A DNA stretch of 64,000 nucleotides from Triticum aestivum (Eukaryota > Streptophyta > Magnoliopsida > Poales > Poaceae). The translations under genes and the position numbers were made by a program. Below, piece by piece: positions 41,255-52,852 of this stretch (positions are counted from its first letter, which is position 1; each line of letters begins with the position of its first letter). The notes under the pieces are model-generated. The model saw only the letters and a program-made list of their open reading frames with translations. It made no database searches and had not been told where the DNA came from. Location: contig NC_057807.1 in NCBI RefSeq assembly GCF_018294505.1, forward strand, positions 163,256,304 to 163,320,303, written 5' to 3'.

Positions 41255-43299
41255 GGATTGATTGTCACGTTCGCTCAAGATAATACTAAATTGTGTGATT
41301 TTTCCAATACCAACAACAATGATTTTCTTAACACTCTGATTGCTCCTATTACCGATGCTGAATCTTGCGAAATTAATGCTACTTTGTTGAATCTTATCAT
41401 GAAAGATCAATTCTCTGGCCTTCCAAGTGAAGATGCCGCTACACATCTAAACAACTTTGTTGATTTGTGCGATATGCAAAAGAAGAAAGATGTGGATAAT
41501 GATATTGTTAAATTGAAGCTATTTCCATTTTCACTTAGAGATCGTACTAAAACTTGGTTTTCGTCTTTGCCTAAAAATAGTATTGATTCATGGAATAAGT
41601 GCAAAGATGCTTTTATCTCTAAGTATTTTCCTCCCACTAAGATCATCTCTCTTAGAAACGATATTATGAATTTTAAGCAACTTGATCATGAACATGTTGC
41701 ACAAGCTTGGGAGAGAATGAAATTAATGATATGTAATTTCCCTTCACATGGTTTGAATTTATGGATGATTATACAAAACATTTATGCCAGATTGAATTTT
41801 GCTTCTAGAAATCTTTTAGATTCGGCCGCGGGAGGCACTTTTATGGAAATCACTTTAGGAGAAGCCAGATTATTCTCAATGGCACACCGAAAGATCTACT
41901 AGTAAAAAGGTTCATGTGATAGAAGAGATTAATGTTTTGATTGGAAAGATGGATGAACTTATGAAATAGTTTGCTAATAAGAGTGTGTCCTCTAATCCTA
42001 ATGATATGCCTTTATCCAGTTTGATTTAGAATGATAATGAATCTATGGATATGAATTTTGTTGGTAGGAACAATTTTGGTAACAACGCTTATAGAGGAAA
42101 CTTTAATCCTAGGTTGTTCCCTAGTAATAATTCCTCTAATAATTATGGTAATTCCTACAACAATTCTTATGGAAATTTTAATAATTTGCCCTCTGATTTT
42201 GAGATTAGTGTTAAAGAGTTTATGATTTCTCAAAATAATTTCAATGCTTTGCTTGAAGAAAATTTGCCTAAGATTGATGAGTTGGCTAGGAACATGGATA
42301 GAATTTCTCTTGAAGTTGATTCTTTGAAACTTAGATCTATTCCACCTAAGCATGATATCAATGAGTCCCTCAAAGCCATGGGAATTTCCATTGATGAGTG
42401 CAAAGAAAGAGCCGCTAGAATGCGTGCAAAAAAGATTGATTTGTAAAAGCGAGTTCTTCTAGTTTTCATGATAATAGGGATGAAGATCTAAAAGTGATTG
42501 ATGTGTCTCCTATTAAATCTTTGTTTTGAAATATGAATATTGATAATGATAGGACTATAGATGAGTCAACTTTAGTTAAGAGGCATCCCAATGATTCAGA
42601 GTTTTTACATTTTGATGCAAAAATTGGTAAAAGTGGGATTGAAGAGGTCAAAACATTACATAGCAATGAACCCACTATTTGGATTTCAAGGAATTTAATT
42701 ATTATAATTGTTCTTTAATATATTGTATTTACTTGTTGAAATCTCTGTTAAATTCTCCCCATGCTTATAGTCAAAATAAAGCTTTTACTAAACATATCGT
42801 TGATGCTTTAATGCAATCTTATGAAGAAATACTTGAATTAGAAGTTTCTATCCCTAGAAAAAGTTATTATGAGTGGGAACCTACTATTAAAATTAAAATT
42901 AAAGATCATGAATGCTATGCTTTGTGTGATTTGGGTGCTAGTGTTTCCACGATTCCAAAAACTTTGTGTGATGTGTTAGGTTTCCATGAATTTGATGATT
43001 GCTCTTTAAACTTGCATGTTACAGATTCCACCATTAAGAAACCCAGGGGAAGGATTAATGATGTTCTTATTGTTGCAAATAGGAATTATGTGCCATTAGA
43101 TTTTATTGTTCTTGATATAGATTGCAATCCTTCATGTCCTATTATTCTTGGTAGACCTTTCCTTAGAACGATTGGTGCAATTATTGATATGAAAGAAGTA
43201 AATATTAGATTCCAATTTCCATTAAGGAACGACATGGAACACTTTCCTAGTAAGAAAATAAAATTACCTTATGAATCTATTATGAGAGCCACGTATTAA
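41255..43299 (+). pseudogene. Gypsy-D gag and aspartic protease, broken
   Basis: The gag frame is open from before 41255 (LCDFSNTNNNDFLNTLIAP) through LFPFSLRDRTKTWFSSLP and FKQLDHEHVAQAWERM, the Retrotrans_gag core of Athila-type elements. A one-base deletion near 41878 shifts the frame; STSKKVHVIEEINVLIGKMD and NFVGRNNFGNNAYRGNFNP follow, with stops at about 41967 and 42028. A Gln/Asn/Ser-rich part and a helical segment end at 42446. A further frame (42533-43299) leads into a retropepsin: ALCDLGASVSTIPKTL has the D-L/S-G catalytic type, followed by VLDIDCNPSCPIILGRPFL. The stop is at 43297-43299. No polymerase domain follows. The capsid and protease functions are inferred from these motifs. 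The start codon is not certain. Confidence 0.85.
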
Positions 43300-46238
43300 T
43301 TGAATACCAAAGATGGCAATACTTAGATCTATTCTCGCTTTTATGCCTAGCTAGGGGCGTTAAACGATAGCGCTTGTTGGGAAGCAAACCAATTTTATTT
43401 TTGTTCTTTGCTTTTTGTTCCTGTTTAGTAATAAATAATTCATCTAGCCTCTGGTTAGATGCGGTTTTGTGATTTAATTAGTGTTTGCCAAGTAAAACCT
43501 TTAGGATGACCTACGGTGATACTTAATTTGATCTTGCTGAAAAATAGAAACTTTTGCGCGCACGAGAATAATTTTCATAAATCACAGAAACGTGCTTTTC
43601 AGTTGATTATTTTTGTAGAAGATTAATAAACAAACTACCTAGGACTTCCTAATTTGGTAGGGGTTCCAGAAGTATTCGAGAGTTATAGATTGATACAGAC
43701 TGTTCTGTTTTTGACAGATTCTGTTTTTCGTGTGTTGTTTGCTTATTTTGATGAATATATGGCTAGTATCGGGGGGTATGAACCATAGACAAGTTGGAAT
43801 ACAGTAGGTTTAACACCAATATAAATAAATAATGAGTTCATTACAGTACCTTAAAGTGGTGGTTTGTTTTCTTGCACTAATGGAGCTCATGACATTTTCT
43901 GTTGAGTTTGTGTTGTGAAGTTTTCAAGTTTTGGGTAAAGATTTGATGGATTTTGGAATAAGGAGTGGAAAGAGCCTAAGATTGGGGATGCCCAAGGCAC
44001 CCCAAGGTAAAATTCAAGGACAACTAAAAGCCTAAGCTTGGGGATGCCCCGGAAGGCATCCCCTCTTTCGTCTTCGTCTATCGGTAACTTTACTTGAGGC
44101 TATATTTTTATTCACCACATGATATGTGTTTTGCTTGGAGCGTCTTGTATGATTTGAGTCTTTGCTTTTTAGTTTATCAAAATCATCCTTGCTGTACACA
44201 CCTTTTGGAGACACACACATGATTCGGAATTTATTAGAATCCTCTATGTGCTTCACTTATATCTTTTGAGCTAGACAATTTTGCTCTAGTGCTTCACTTA
44301 TACCTTTTTGGAGCAAAGTGGTGGTTTTATTTCGTAGAAATTATTGATATCTCATGATTCATTTATATTATTTTGAGAGTCTTTTAGAACAGCATGGTAA
44401 TTTGCTTTGGTTATAAAATTAGTCCTAATATGATGGGCATCCAAGTTGGGTAAAATAAAAACTTTCATATGGAGTGCATTAAACACTTTGATAAATTTGA
44501 TACTTGATAACTTTTTTGAGATATAAAGGTGGTAATATTAGAGTCATGCTAGTTGGGTAATTATGAAATTGAGAAATAATTGTTTTAAAGTTGGCAAGTC
44601 ACGTAGCATGCACATATGGTGAACGTTGTGTGACAAATTTGAAGCATGGGGTGTTCTTTGATTGCCTTCCTTATGAGTGGAGGTCGGGATCGCACGATGG
44701 TTAACTCCTACCAAACCTTCCCCTAGGAGCATGCATAGTAGTACTTTGCTTCGAGGGCTAATAAACTTTTGCAATAAGTATATGAGTTCTTTATGACTAA
44801 TGTGAGTCCATGGATTATACACACTCTTACCCTTCCGCAATTTGTTAGCCTCTACGGTACCGTGCATCGCACTTTCTCACCTTGGTGCAAACTTCCCCGG
44901 TGCATCCAAAACCCATGATACGATATGCTCTATCACACATAAACCTCCTTATATCTTCCTCAAAACAGCCACCATACCTACCTATTATGGCATTTCCATA
45001 GCCATTCCGAGATATATTGCCATGCAACATTCCACCGTTTCGTTTATTATGACACGCTGCATCGTTGTCATATTGCTTTGCATGATCATGTAGTTGACAT
45101 CGTATTTGTGGCAAAGCCACCTTTATAATTCTTTCGTGCATGTCGCTCTTGATTCATTGCATATCCCGGTACACCGCCGGAGGCATTCACATAGAGTCAT
45201 ATTTTGTCCTAAGTATTGAGTTGTAATTCTTGAGTTGTAAATAAATAGAAGTGTGATGATTTCCATTATTAGAGCATTGTCCCATGTGAGGAAAGGATGA
45301 TGGAAGAAATGATTCCCTCACAAGTTGGGATGAGTCTCTGGACTTCATGAAAAATAAAAGAGGCCAAAGAAGCCCAAAGAAAAAGAGAGAGGCCAAAGAA
45401 GCCCAAATAAAAAATAATATAAAAATGAGAGAAAAAGAGAGAAGGGACAGTGTTACTATCCTTTTTCCACACTTGTGCTTCAAAATAGCACCATGATCTT
45501 CATGATAGAGAGTTTCTTATTTTGTCACTTTCATATACTAGTGGGAATTCTTCATTATAGAACTTGGCTTGTATATTCCAATGATGGGCTTCCTCAAAAT
45601 GCCCTAGGTCTTCGTGAGCAGGCAAGTTGGATGCACACCCACTTAGTTTCTTTTTGATGAGCTTTCATACATTTATAGCTCTAGTGCATCCGTTGCATGG
45701 CAATCCCTACTCCTCATATTGACATCAATTGATGGGCATCTCCATAGCCCATTGATTAGCCGCGTCAATGTGAGACTTTCTCCTTTTTTTTGTTTTCTCA
45801 CATAATCCCTATCATCATACTCTACTCCACCCATAGTGCTATGTCCATGGCTTGCGCTCATGTATTGCGTGAGGGTTGAAAACGCGGAAGCGCGTTAAAA
45901 AGTATGAACGAATTGCTTGGCTGAAACTGGGGTTGTGCATGATGGGAGCATTTTGTGTGACGAAAATGACGCATGGCCAAACTATATGATTTTGTAGGGA
46001 TAAGCTTTCTTTGGCTATGTTATTTTGATAAGACATAAATTTCTTGGTTAGCATGCTTGAAGTATTACTATTTTTATGTCAATATTAAACTTTTATCTTG
46101 AATCTTTTGGATCCGAACATTCATGCCACACTAAAGAGAATTACATTGAAAATTATGTTAGGTAGCATTCCACATCAAAAATTCTGTTCTTATCATTTAC
46201 CTACTCGAGGACGAGCAGGAATTAAGCTTGGGGATGCT
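43300..46238 (+). other. Gypsy-D non-coding region up to the 3' LTR
   Basis: About 2.9 kb without pol. Notable repeats: AAGCTTGGGGATGCCC-type strings at about 43985, 44034 and 46225, the last immediately before the 3' LTR and acting as the polypurine-tract region; and GTGCTTCACTTATAT-C-TTTT repeats at about 44245-44310. Short ORFs on both strands show no recognised domain. Confidence 0.75.
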
Positions 46239-47789
46239 TGATACGTCTCCAATGTATCTATAATTTTTTATTGTTCCATGCTATTATATTATCTGTTTTG
46301 GATGTTTAATGGGCTTTATTATACACTTCTATATTATTTTTGGGACTAACCTATTAACCAGAGGCCCAGTCCAAATTGCTGTTTTTGCATATTTCAGCGT
46401 TTCGCAGAAAAGGAATATCAAACGAAGTCCAAACGGAATGAAACCTCGAGAGAATCGTTTTTGGAACAAACGCAATCCAGGAGACTTGGAGTGGATGTAA
46501 GGAAGCAACGAGGCAGCCACGAGGCAGGGAGGCGCGCCCCCCACCCTCGTGGGCCCCTCGTGGCTCCGCCGACCTACTTCTTTCACCTATATATACTCAT
46601 ATACTCCGAAAACATCCACGAGCACCACGAAACCCTATTTCCATCGCCGCAACCTTCTGTACCCGTGAGATCCCATCTTGGGGCCTTTTCCGATGCTCCG
46701 CCGGAGGGGGAATCAATCACGGAGGGCTACTACATAAACACCATAGCCTCTTCGATGAAATGTGAGTAGTTTACCTCAGACCTTCGAGTCCATGTTATTA
46801 GCTAGATGGCTTCTTCTCTCTCTTTGGATCTCAATACAAAGTTCTCCTCGATCTTCTTGGAGATCTATTTGATGTAATACTTTTTGTGGTGTGTTTGTCG
46901 AGATCTGTTGAATTGTGGGTTTATGATCAAGATTATCTATGAACAATATTTGAATCTCCTCTGAATTCTTTTATGTATGATTTTTTATCTTTGCAAGTCT
47001 CTTTGAATTATCAGTTTGGTTTGGCCTACTAGATTGATCTTTCTTGCAATGGGAGAAGTGCTTAGCTTTGGGTTCAATCTTGCAGTGTCCTTTCCCAGTG
47101 ACAGCAGGGGCTGCAAGGCACATATTGTATTGTTGCCATCAAGGATAAAAAGATGGGGTTTATTTATTTCATATTGCTTGAGTTTATCCCTCTACATCAT
47201 GTCATCTTGCCTAATGTGTTACTCTGTTCTTATGAACTTAATACTCTAGATGCATGCTGGATAGCGGTCGATGTGTGGAGTAATAGTAGTAGATGCAGAA
47301 TTGTTTCGATCTACTTGTCGCGGACGTGATGCCTATATACATGATCATGCCTAGATATTCTCATAACTATGCACTTTTCTATCAATTGCTCGACAGTAAT
47401 TTGTTCTCCGACCATAATACTTATTCTATCTTGAGAGAAGCCACTAGTGAAACCTATGGCCCCCGGGTCTATTTTCCATCATATAAGTTTCCGATCTATT
47501 TTATTTTGCAATCTTTACTTTCCAGCCTATATCATAAAAATACCAAAAATATTTATCTTATTATCTCTATCAGATCTCACTTTTGCAAGTGGCCGTGAAG
47601 GGATTGACAACCCCTTTATCGCGTTGGTTGCAAGGTTCTTATTTGTTTGTGCAGGTATGAAGGATTCGAGTGTAGCCTCGTACTGGATTGATACCTTGGT
47701 TCTCAAAAACTAAGGGAAATACTTACGCTACTTTGCTGCATCACCCTTTCCTCTTCAAGGGAAAACCAACGCATGCTCAAGAGGTAGCA
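46239..47789 (+). repeat. Gypsy-D 3' LTR
   Basis: Starts TGATACGTCTCCAATG, ends CTCAAGAGGTAGCA. Aligns end to end with 39482-41051 with small indels. Confidence 0.9.
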
Positions 47790-48106
47790 GAAGACCCGGC
47801 GGGCCCCACTTCCGGCTGCTAGACGCTGACGCCCGGGCCCTGCACCCATGTAATATTACCATTGTAACCCCGGGGGGAGACCCCCCGGTGCCACTCCATG
47901 CAGAGGGGTTTAGCTCAGTCGACTCTTTAGCCACACACACACACACACACACATCCACCACACGCAGAAGGAGCAGCCTATGCACAAGCCTGTCTTCCTT
48001 CCTCCCCAAAACAACTCTAGGAGCAAGCTTGTATCCTCTTCATATAAACCACACTCGGCAGGACTAGGGGTGTTATCTCTTGGGAGAGCCCCGAACATGG
48101 GTACAT
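47790..48106 (+). repeat. Truncated gypsy LTR, right piece
   Basis: Continues the LTR interrupted by Gypsy-D. It contains a CA microsatellite (47932-47952), a TATA-like ATATAAACC at about 48042 and GGACTAGGGGTGTTA ... CCCGAACATGGGTAC, which resembles the R region of wheat gypsy LTRs of the Fatima type. It stops abruptly at about 48106. The 48107-48230 stretch beyond it is unassigned. Confidence 0.5.
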
Positions 48107-48229
48107 CTCATTTTTCACACTTGCGCATACCAACCTTGCCTCTGGAGCCCACCGGTGCCCTTGTCCATGTCCCGTCTTTTAGCCATCCCATGGCATCTGT
48201 CGTGGGATCACCATGACAAGCCCTATGGA

Positions 48230-49312
48230 TAGTTACCCAAGGATCCTTGGCATATGAAAAGAGCTTGGGAAATCTTGATTGCAGAGGGACCACTGAATTA
48301 TTCAGTTTCCACTTATCTGAACAAAATAGAGCTTTTTCACTAGCCTGGATTTCAACTCATGTAGCATTCCTAAACTAATCCAATAGTTTTAGAATATCTG
48401 TCCACCAGAATAAGCCACATGTTGTTGTAGCCTTAGGGACCCTTTCATGATAATAATAATCCCAAATCAATGAAGCCCAAGGTACCTCAATCTTATTGAA
48501 AAACTTATGAGCATGCTTGAGCAGAAGAGCCACATTCTGAACTCTGATACCAAGACCTCCTCTATTGTTTGACCTGCAAATTAAGCCCCAAGCAGCCAAT
48601 GAAGGAGTTGGCTCATCTCTGTGCTTCCTCCAAAGGCATTGCATTTGAACCCTTTCTAGCTACTTAAGAATGTCAGGTGGAATGAGTAAACTACTAAGGA
48701 AAATATTGGCAATGAGGATAAAGCGGAGTTTAAAAACTGTAGTATTTCACCCTAATTGAGAAATGAGGAGCTAACAGTCATCCTTCTCTCCATGCAATCA
48801 ACCAGAGGCATTAGGTTAGACATTCTAGGCCTGGTAGTGCCCACTGGCAGGCCCAAATAAGTGAAGGGCATTTTCCCCACCTAACAACCAAAAGCCAAGG
48901 CAAATTATGAGATTAGGGGCATCCACATTAATGGGAACCATAAAGGACTTGTGGTAGTTGACACCCAGGCCAGCAGACTGAGAAAATACATGTAAGATAT
49001 CTTTAAGAGCAAGAAACTGTGTCTTATCTGCTAGGAGAATTATCAAAGTATCATCTGTATATTGGACTATTGGATGATCCTGGTCATGGCATGGTATAGG
49101 TAACTAAAGAATGCCCTTCTTAAACAGGTCATTGACTATAGATTGCAATAAATCAGCATCAATAACATTAGCAAAGGAGACACAGGCTCCCTCTGTCTCA
49201 CCCCCTTTTTACAAATAAATTTCCTTCCTGGAACTCCGTTAAGAAGCACAAAAGATGTTACGGTGGAAAGCAACTGCTTAACCCAACTTATCCATTTATC
49301 TTAAAACCCTTT
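48230..49312 (-). pseudogene. LINE (non-LTR retrotransposon) reverse transcriptase fragment
   Basis: Minus-strand frames show [20 protein letters not shown] at about 49250-49190, the finger-palm motif of LINE reverse transcriptases. QYTDDT, the YADD-box equivalent, is at 49065-49048, followed by ALKDILHVFSQSAGLGVNYH. A C-terminal part, SLAAWGLICRSNNRGGLGIR with ALLLKHAHKFFNK and ASLIWDYYYH (48644-48400), is typical of plant LINEs just before their end. Several stops and frameshifts separate the pieces. The 5' part, endonuclease and ORF1 are absent, cut at 49312 by the Gypsy-E1 LTR. The poly(A) end is not obvious. Confidence 0.8.
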
Positions 49313-50175
49313 TGTCGGATTCAGGGCTCCTTAGACCCAAGAAAGGTTTGAACTCTGGGGCGTTTGTGAAGAACTCAACCTCTCTAGCCAGCAAACTCGC
49401 TGCTCTCATGAACTAGCTCGATGAACAGGAAATGAAATGGACACGGCAGTTTACCCAGTTTCAGGCCACCTTGTGGTGTAAAACCCTACTCTTGCTTTAT
49501 GATGGATTAGCCTCGCGGGGGCTGGGGATGAACTAGTACAGTGAAGAATAGCCTCGCGGAGTCTGCTCTGGGGGTGGATATGAGCTCAACGGTTTCATCC
49601 TCCGGGGTCCGATCCCTTCTATGGTGGTGGCCTTGGTCCTCTTCCCCCAAAACTTAGGTGGGAAGGGATCCCACCGTGGCCAATTTTGAAGGGGGACAAG
49701 TAGTACATCTTATCCTGGCGAAAGGTGGTCTTCGCATGCAAAGCTTCTGGTCATGATGTCGTCGCGGGCTCGGTGATGACATCTGTCCTGCCGTCCTGGC
49801 GGTCTTGGTCTTGTTGCATGCAAATAGTAACCTTTGGTTGATTCCTTGGGACTCCCTGCACTTGCCTCCTTAGCACCAAAGGGGAAACCTGTCGCTCTGC
49901 GCCCGCTGGCCCGTGCCTGGCCTTGGTCGTCATGGCTGGCATCACCTCAGCCTCATGAGGTGAGTGCTTGCATACAAAACTCTGCTCCTTAGGAGGCCGC
50001 ATGGGGAGGCCGCTCCTTCATGAGGTCTTGAAGTTGTGTGCCTCATGAGGCTTGGCACCTCGCGAGGGTCTTGACTTGTCGATGCTGAAGATCAGTTGTA
50101 CCAGGCCGTTGATGGAGCCACGCCGTGGGCCATAGGCAGACAAGTCTGGGTACCCTGGTTCCCAGAACGCCGACA
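49313..50175 (-). repeat. Gypsy-E1 3' LTR
   Basis: On the plus strand it starts TGTCGGATTCAGGG and ends GAACGCCGACA. Reverse-complemented, it aligns with the Gypsy-E2 LTR from its first bases (TGTCGG-C/T-GTTCTGGGAA) through CAAGTCAAGACCCTCGCGAG and AGAGTAGGGTTTTACACCAC to ATCCGACA. The sequence is clearly diverged between the two. Confidence 0.75.
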
Positions 50176-50416
50176 AGAACCCCGAGGCCCAAGGCGCGCT
50201 CGCACTTGGCTTCGAGGCAAAGCCAAAGGGCAAGTGTGGAGCATTGCGGGCCCCAACCACCTGCGGACCGGGTCGATGCGTGGTGCTTGATGGGACGTGG
50301 GCATCTCCACTTCCCCGTGCTGCATCGGCAACCGTCAAACAAGACAACTGCCTGCTGCATGCAGAAAAAACCATCATTATTCGAGATCATGGGAGGCCGG
50401 CGGTTGGCCTCCCTCC

Positions 50417-50430
50417 GGCTATAAATGGGA
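50417..50430 (+). promoter_or_regulatory. TATA box of the antisense ORF
   Basis: GGCTATAAATGGGA lies about 90 bp upstream of ATG 50513, on the strand opposite to the retrotransposon genes. The spacing fits a plant core promoter with a short leader. Confidence 0.6.
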
Positions 50431-50512
50431 GAGGGGGGGAGCCCCAGCCCATCTTCGTCTTCTCGCCCCTTACTTCTCCTTCTTCCCGCTCCACCGTCTT
50501 TCTAGAGCATCC

Positions 50513-51360
50513 ATGGTGCCGACGAAGAGGTTCTCCGCCGCAGAGAAAGGGAAGGCCCCCAAGGAGGGTCCGGACTCGCCCCTGCCCAAGAGGGGTCGCA
50601 GGCGCCCTCACAAGTATGTTGCGATGCCGGCAGCGGTTCCCCGTGGGTGTGGACGTCCCCCCTCAAAGGATGGTGCTGCCTCCGGTGGCCTTGGGGATAC
50701 ATCTTCCCATGGCGAGAGTCACCACAGTCGTGGAGCCACAACAAGGAGGAGAGGCGCACAGCGGCCATCCGGCCGCCACGCTCGCGGTCCCACTCAGCCG
50801 ACCCATCCCCAAAGTTCGTGGTGTGGGTGGAGAGGCCCGCAGGCGCCTGGCTCCAGCTCCCGTACTTCTTCGCGAGCACGCTGCCAGCCGGGGGCCTTGG
50901 TGGATTCTGGCTTCAGGCCGATGACTGCTGCAGCAAGGCCTCATGGGTGGAGGCCGAGGTCACGGTTGTCGGCAACGTGTTCCTGAACCGCAGGTGGCAG
51001 TCGTTTGCCCGTGCATGAGACCTGCACGGGAGGTGCACCCTCCACTTCAGGTACGATGGCGTCGCAACCCTCTATGTGAGGATATTAGAGAAGGACGGCC
51101 CGCGTGCAGGGTGCTTCTCGAAGAGCGATAGCGATGATGATGGTGACGATGATGGCGGACAGAGGGGCAGCGTCGTCTCTAGTGATGAGCTTGCCCTTGG
51201 CGACGGTCGTCCCACCTCCAGCAGCAGTGGCACTTCCTCCGGGGAAAGCTCCAGCGACGGTGACCTCTGTGCACCGCCGCGTCGCTGGGATCAGACCGGG
51301 AGGGGGAACGAGCTGCATCGCTACCACACCCCGGTGAAGCAGGAGGAGGACTCCGGGTGA
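50513..51360 (+). pseudogene. Antisense ORF of Gypsy-E1, B3-domain-like protein
   Basis: From ATG 50513 the frame gives a basic N-terminus (MVPTKRFSAAEKGKAPKEGP, then PKRGRRRPHK) that looks like a nuclear-localisation region. After a frameshift between about 50700 and 50810 it continues KFVVWVERPAGAWLQLPYFF, GGFWLQADDCCSKASWVEAE, VFLNRRWQSFARA, a TGA stop at 51016, then DLHGRCTLHFRYDGVATLYV and an acidic tail rich in Asp and Ser (SDSDDDGDDDGG) ending at 51360. The order F-x-RRWQSFAxxxxL, then LxFxYDGxxxLxVRI, resembles the second half of a plant B3 DNA-binding domain. It runs opposite to the integrase and lies between pol and the 3' LTR. Role unknown; regulation of the element is a guess. One frameshift and one nonsense codon make this copy inactive. 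Confidence 0.6.
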
Positions 51361-52144
51361 GCCCAAGTGCTGCTAGGGCTGGGCCTCAGGAGCTGCCATC
51401 GTCGCGCACTTGCTTTTGTTCGTTCCTTCGTGCTGCAAAAAAGAAGTAGAGTACCCTACCAGGGCATGTAATGAACTATGGTTCTTGCGTTGTTATGTTA
51501 TTGTTTCTATGTTACCTCCTGATACTCGTGTTGTCATTGATTGTGATTGGGATGACTTAGCTTAGGGTTCCTGCGGTGAACTTCTGTGCCGCGGAAGTGC
51601 GCCTCGTCAAGAGGTCACCCAGAGTCGCCGGGCCTCAAGGGTGCCCTTGCAGCTATAGGATTAGGAAGCTCCGGAGGAGTAGTGCCCATGAGCTCGTTCG
51701 AGAGCGTCACACAAGGAGAAATACGCCACAGGGCCAGGAATCTGAGGTTTTTGGCGAGGTGTGTTCGCAGGAAAGCCCAAAGCATACGCACCTGCCCAGC
51801 CCCCACGCTGGACGCGCGAGGAGGAGCGAGGGGCAACTGCCACTCCCCATGAGGCAAGATCTGAGAGAACGAACGACGCAAGGAGAAGAAAAATTACCAA
51901 CCCTCCAAAAGAGATGCTGAACACTCCAAATTTCATTCAAGAAGTTGCAAACCAGATACAGAAACCAAGCAAAATAACAATCACGTCTGGCACCTATACT
52001 AGTCTTCTCACCAGCGCGGAGCTAGGTGCTTCCACTAGGACGTGGGTGGGAGCCCCCGTGAGGCCCAAGGGCGATGCTCAGGAGACTCCGGGGTGTGTAC
52101 ATCCCCAACTCATTATTACGTGAGAGTGTCACGAGCGGAGACCT
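51361..52144. other. Gypsy-E1 spacer between antisense ORF and integrase
   Basis: 51361-51560 probably includes the 3' untranslated end of the antisense ORF (GGCATGTAATGAACTATGG, then T-rich DNA). 51560-52144 is GC-rich with no recognised domain. Confidence 0.5.
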
Positions 52145-52852
52145 TCATAGGCGCGGGGCCTTCTTTATTGGTAGAACTTTCGCAGGTGCTGGATGTTCCA
52201 AGCTTTCTGGATGGGGACCCCGTCTTGTGTCCCCAGGCGCGCGGCGCCAGGCCTGGAGACATGGGCAATCCTGAATGGGCCCTCCCACATGGGGGACGCT
52301 GCAGTAGTGGTACCGCCGCAGCGCCTGCTGGTACCTCGCAGCTCGGAGTGAGGCTTGGCGGCGGCGCTCCTCCCCCAAGACAAGGTCCATCCCCCGTGAG
52401 GTGTCCTGACGTGCCTCATCGAATGCCAGGACCCGCGAGGAGCGATGCTTGGCCTCGTGAGGGAGGACCGCCTCGGCTCCATAGACGAGGAAGAATGGGG
52501 TCTTGCCCGTGGGCTTGGTCGCAGTGATGCGGATGGACCACAGCACGGACGGGAGCTCGTTGAGCCAGCCCGTGCCGCAGGCCTCGAGCTTTTTCTTGAA
52601 GCTCCTCGCCTTAAGTCCCCTCAAGACCTCCTCGTTGGCGCGCTCGGCTTGGCCAGTGCTCGATGGATGGCCACCGAAGCATAGCATATCTATGTCCCAA
52701 GGTTAGCACAATATGTTTTAAAGAGGTTGCTCGTGAACTGGGAGCCATTATCGGTGATGATGCGGTTGGGGACCCCGAAGCGGCTCACGAGGTCCTTGAT
52801 GAACTTGACCGCGGAACCAGTCGGGATGGTGCGGATGGATTCCACCTCCGCT
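52145..52852 (-). pseudogene. Gypsy-E1 integrase, C-terminal half
   Basis: Minus-strand frames read AEVESIRTIPTGSAVKFIKD, SRFGVPNRIITDNGSQFTSN (second catalytic Asp at about 52750), then, after a frameshift near 52685, STGQAERANEEVLRGLK with the catalytic Glu, ELPSVLWSIRITATKPTGKT and FFLVYGAEAVLPHE. Beyond RYQQALRRYH the sequence jumps to SPMWEGPFRIAHVSRPGAAR and AWNIQHLRKFY in another frame, so a segment before the last part is deleted. The N-terminal zinc finger and first Asp are missing, being cut at 52852. Integrase would insert element cDNA into the genome. Confidence 0.85.

Larger units (their letters stand above)
39482..47789 (+). mobile_element. Athila-type gypsy retrotransposon Gypsy-D, complete but lacking pol
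   Basis: LTRs of 1570 and 1551 bp start TGATACGTCTCCAA and end GAGGTAGCA. A tRNA-Asp-type primer site follows the 5' LTR. The flanks GCAGA (39477-39481) and GAAGA (47790-47794) agree at four of five bases, a likely decayed target duplication. Internal DNA encodes only an Athila-like gag and an aspartic protease (41255-43299). The following 2.9 kb has no reverse transcriptase, RNase H or integrase. LTR divergence is about 6 percent over the first 300 bp by eye. In wheat this design matches abundant non-autonomous relatives of Sabrina/WHAM/Sumana; the exact family is not settled here. Confidence 0.88.
49313..52852 (-). mobile_element. Tat-like gypsy retrotransposon Gypsy-E1, 3' part
   Basis: Minus-strand fragment: integrase C-terminal half (52852-52145), a spacer, an antisense plus-strand ORF (50513-51360), then the 3' LTR (50175-49313). 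LTR ends are TGTCGG and ATCCGACA. The 5' half, including gag, reverse transcriptase and 5' LTR, is missing because Gypsy-E2 interrupts the integrase at 52852. Pol followed by an antisense ORF before the 3' LTR is known in Tat-lineage gypsy elements. CTCATGAGG and CTCGCGAGG motifs are frequent throughout. Confidence 0.75.

Noticed and set aside
51576..51940. Overlapping ORFs on both strands in the Gypsy-E1 spacer
   Set aside because: GC-rich spacer; no domain on either strand and no agreement with the frame of the integrase or the antisense ORF.
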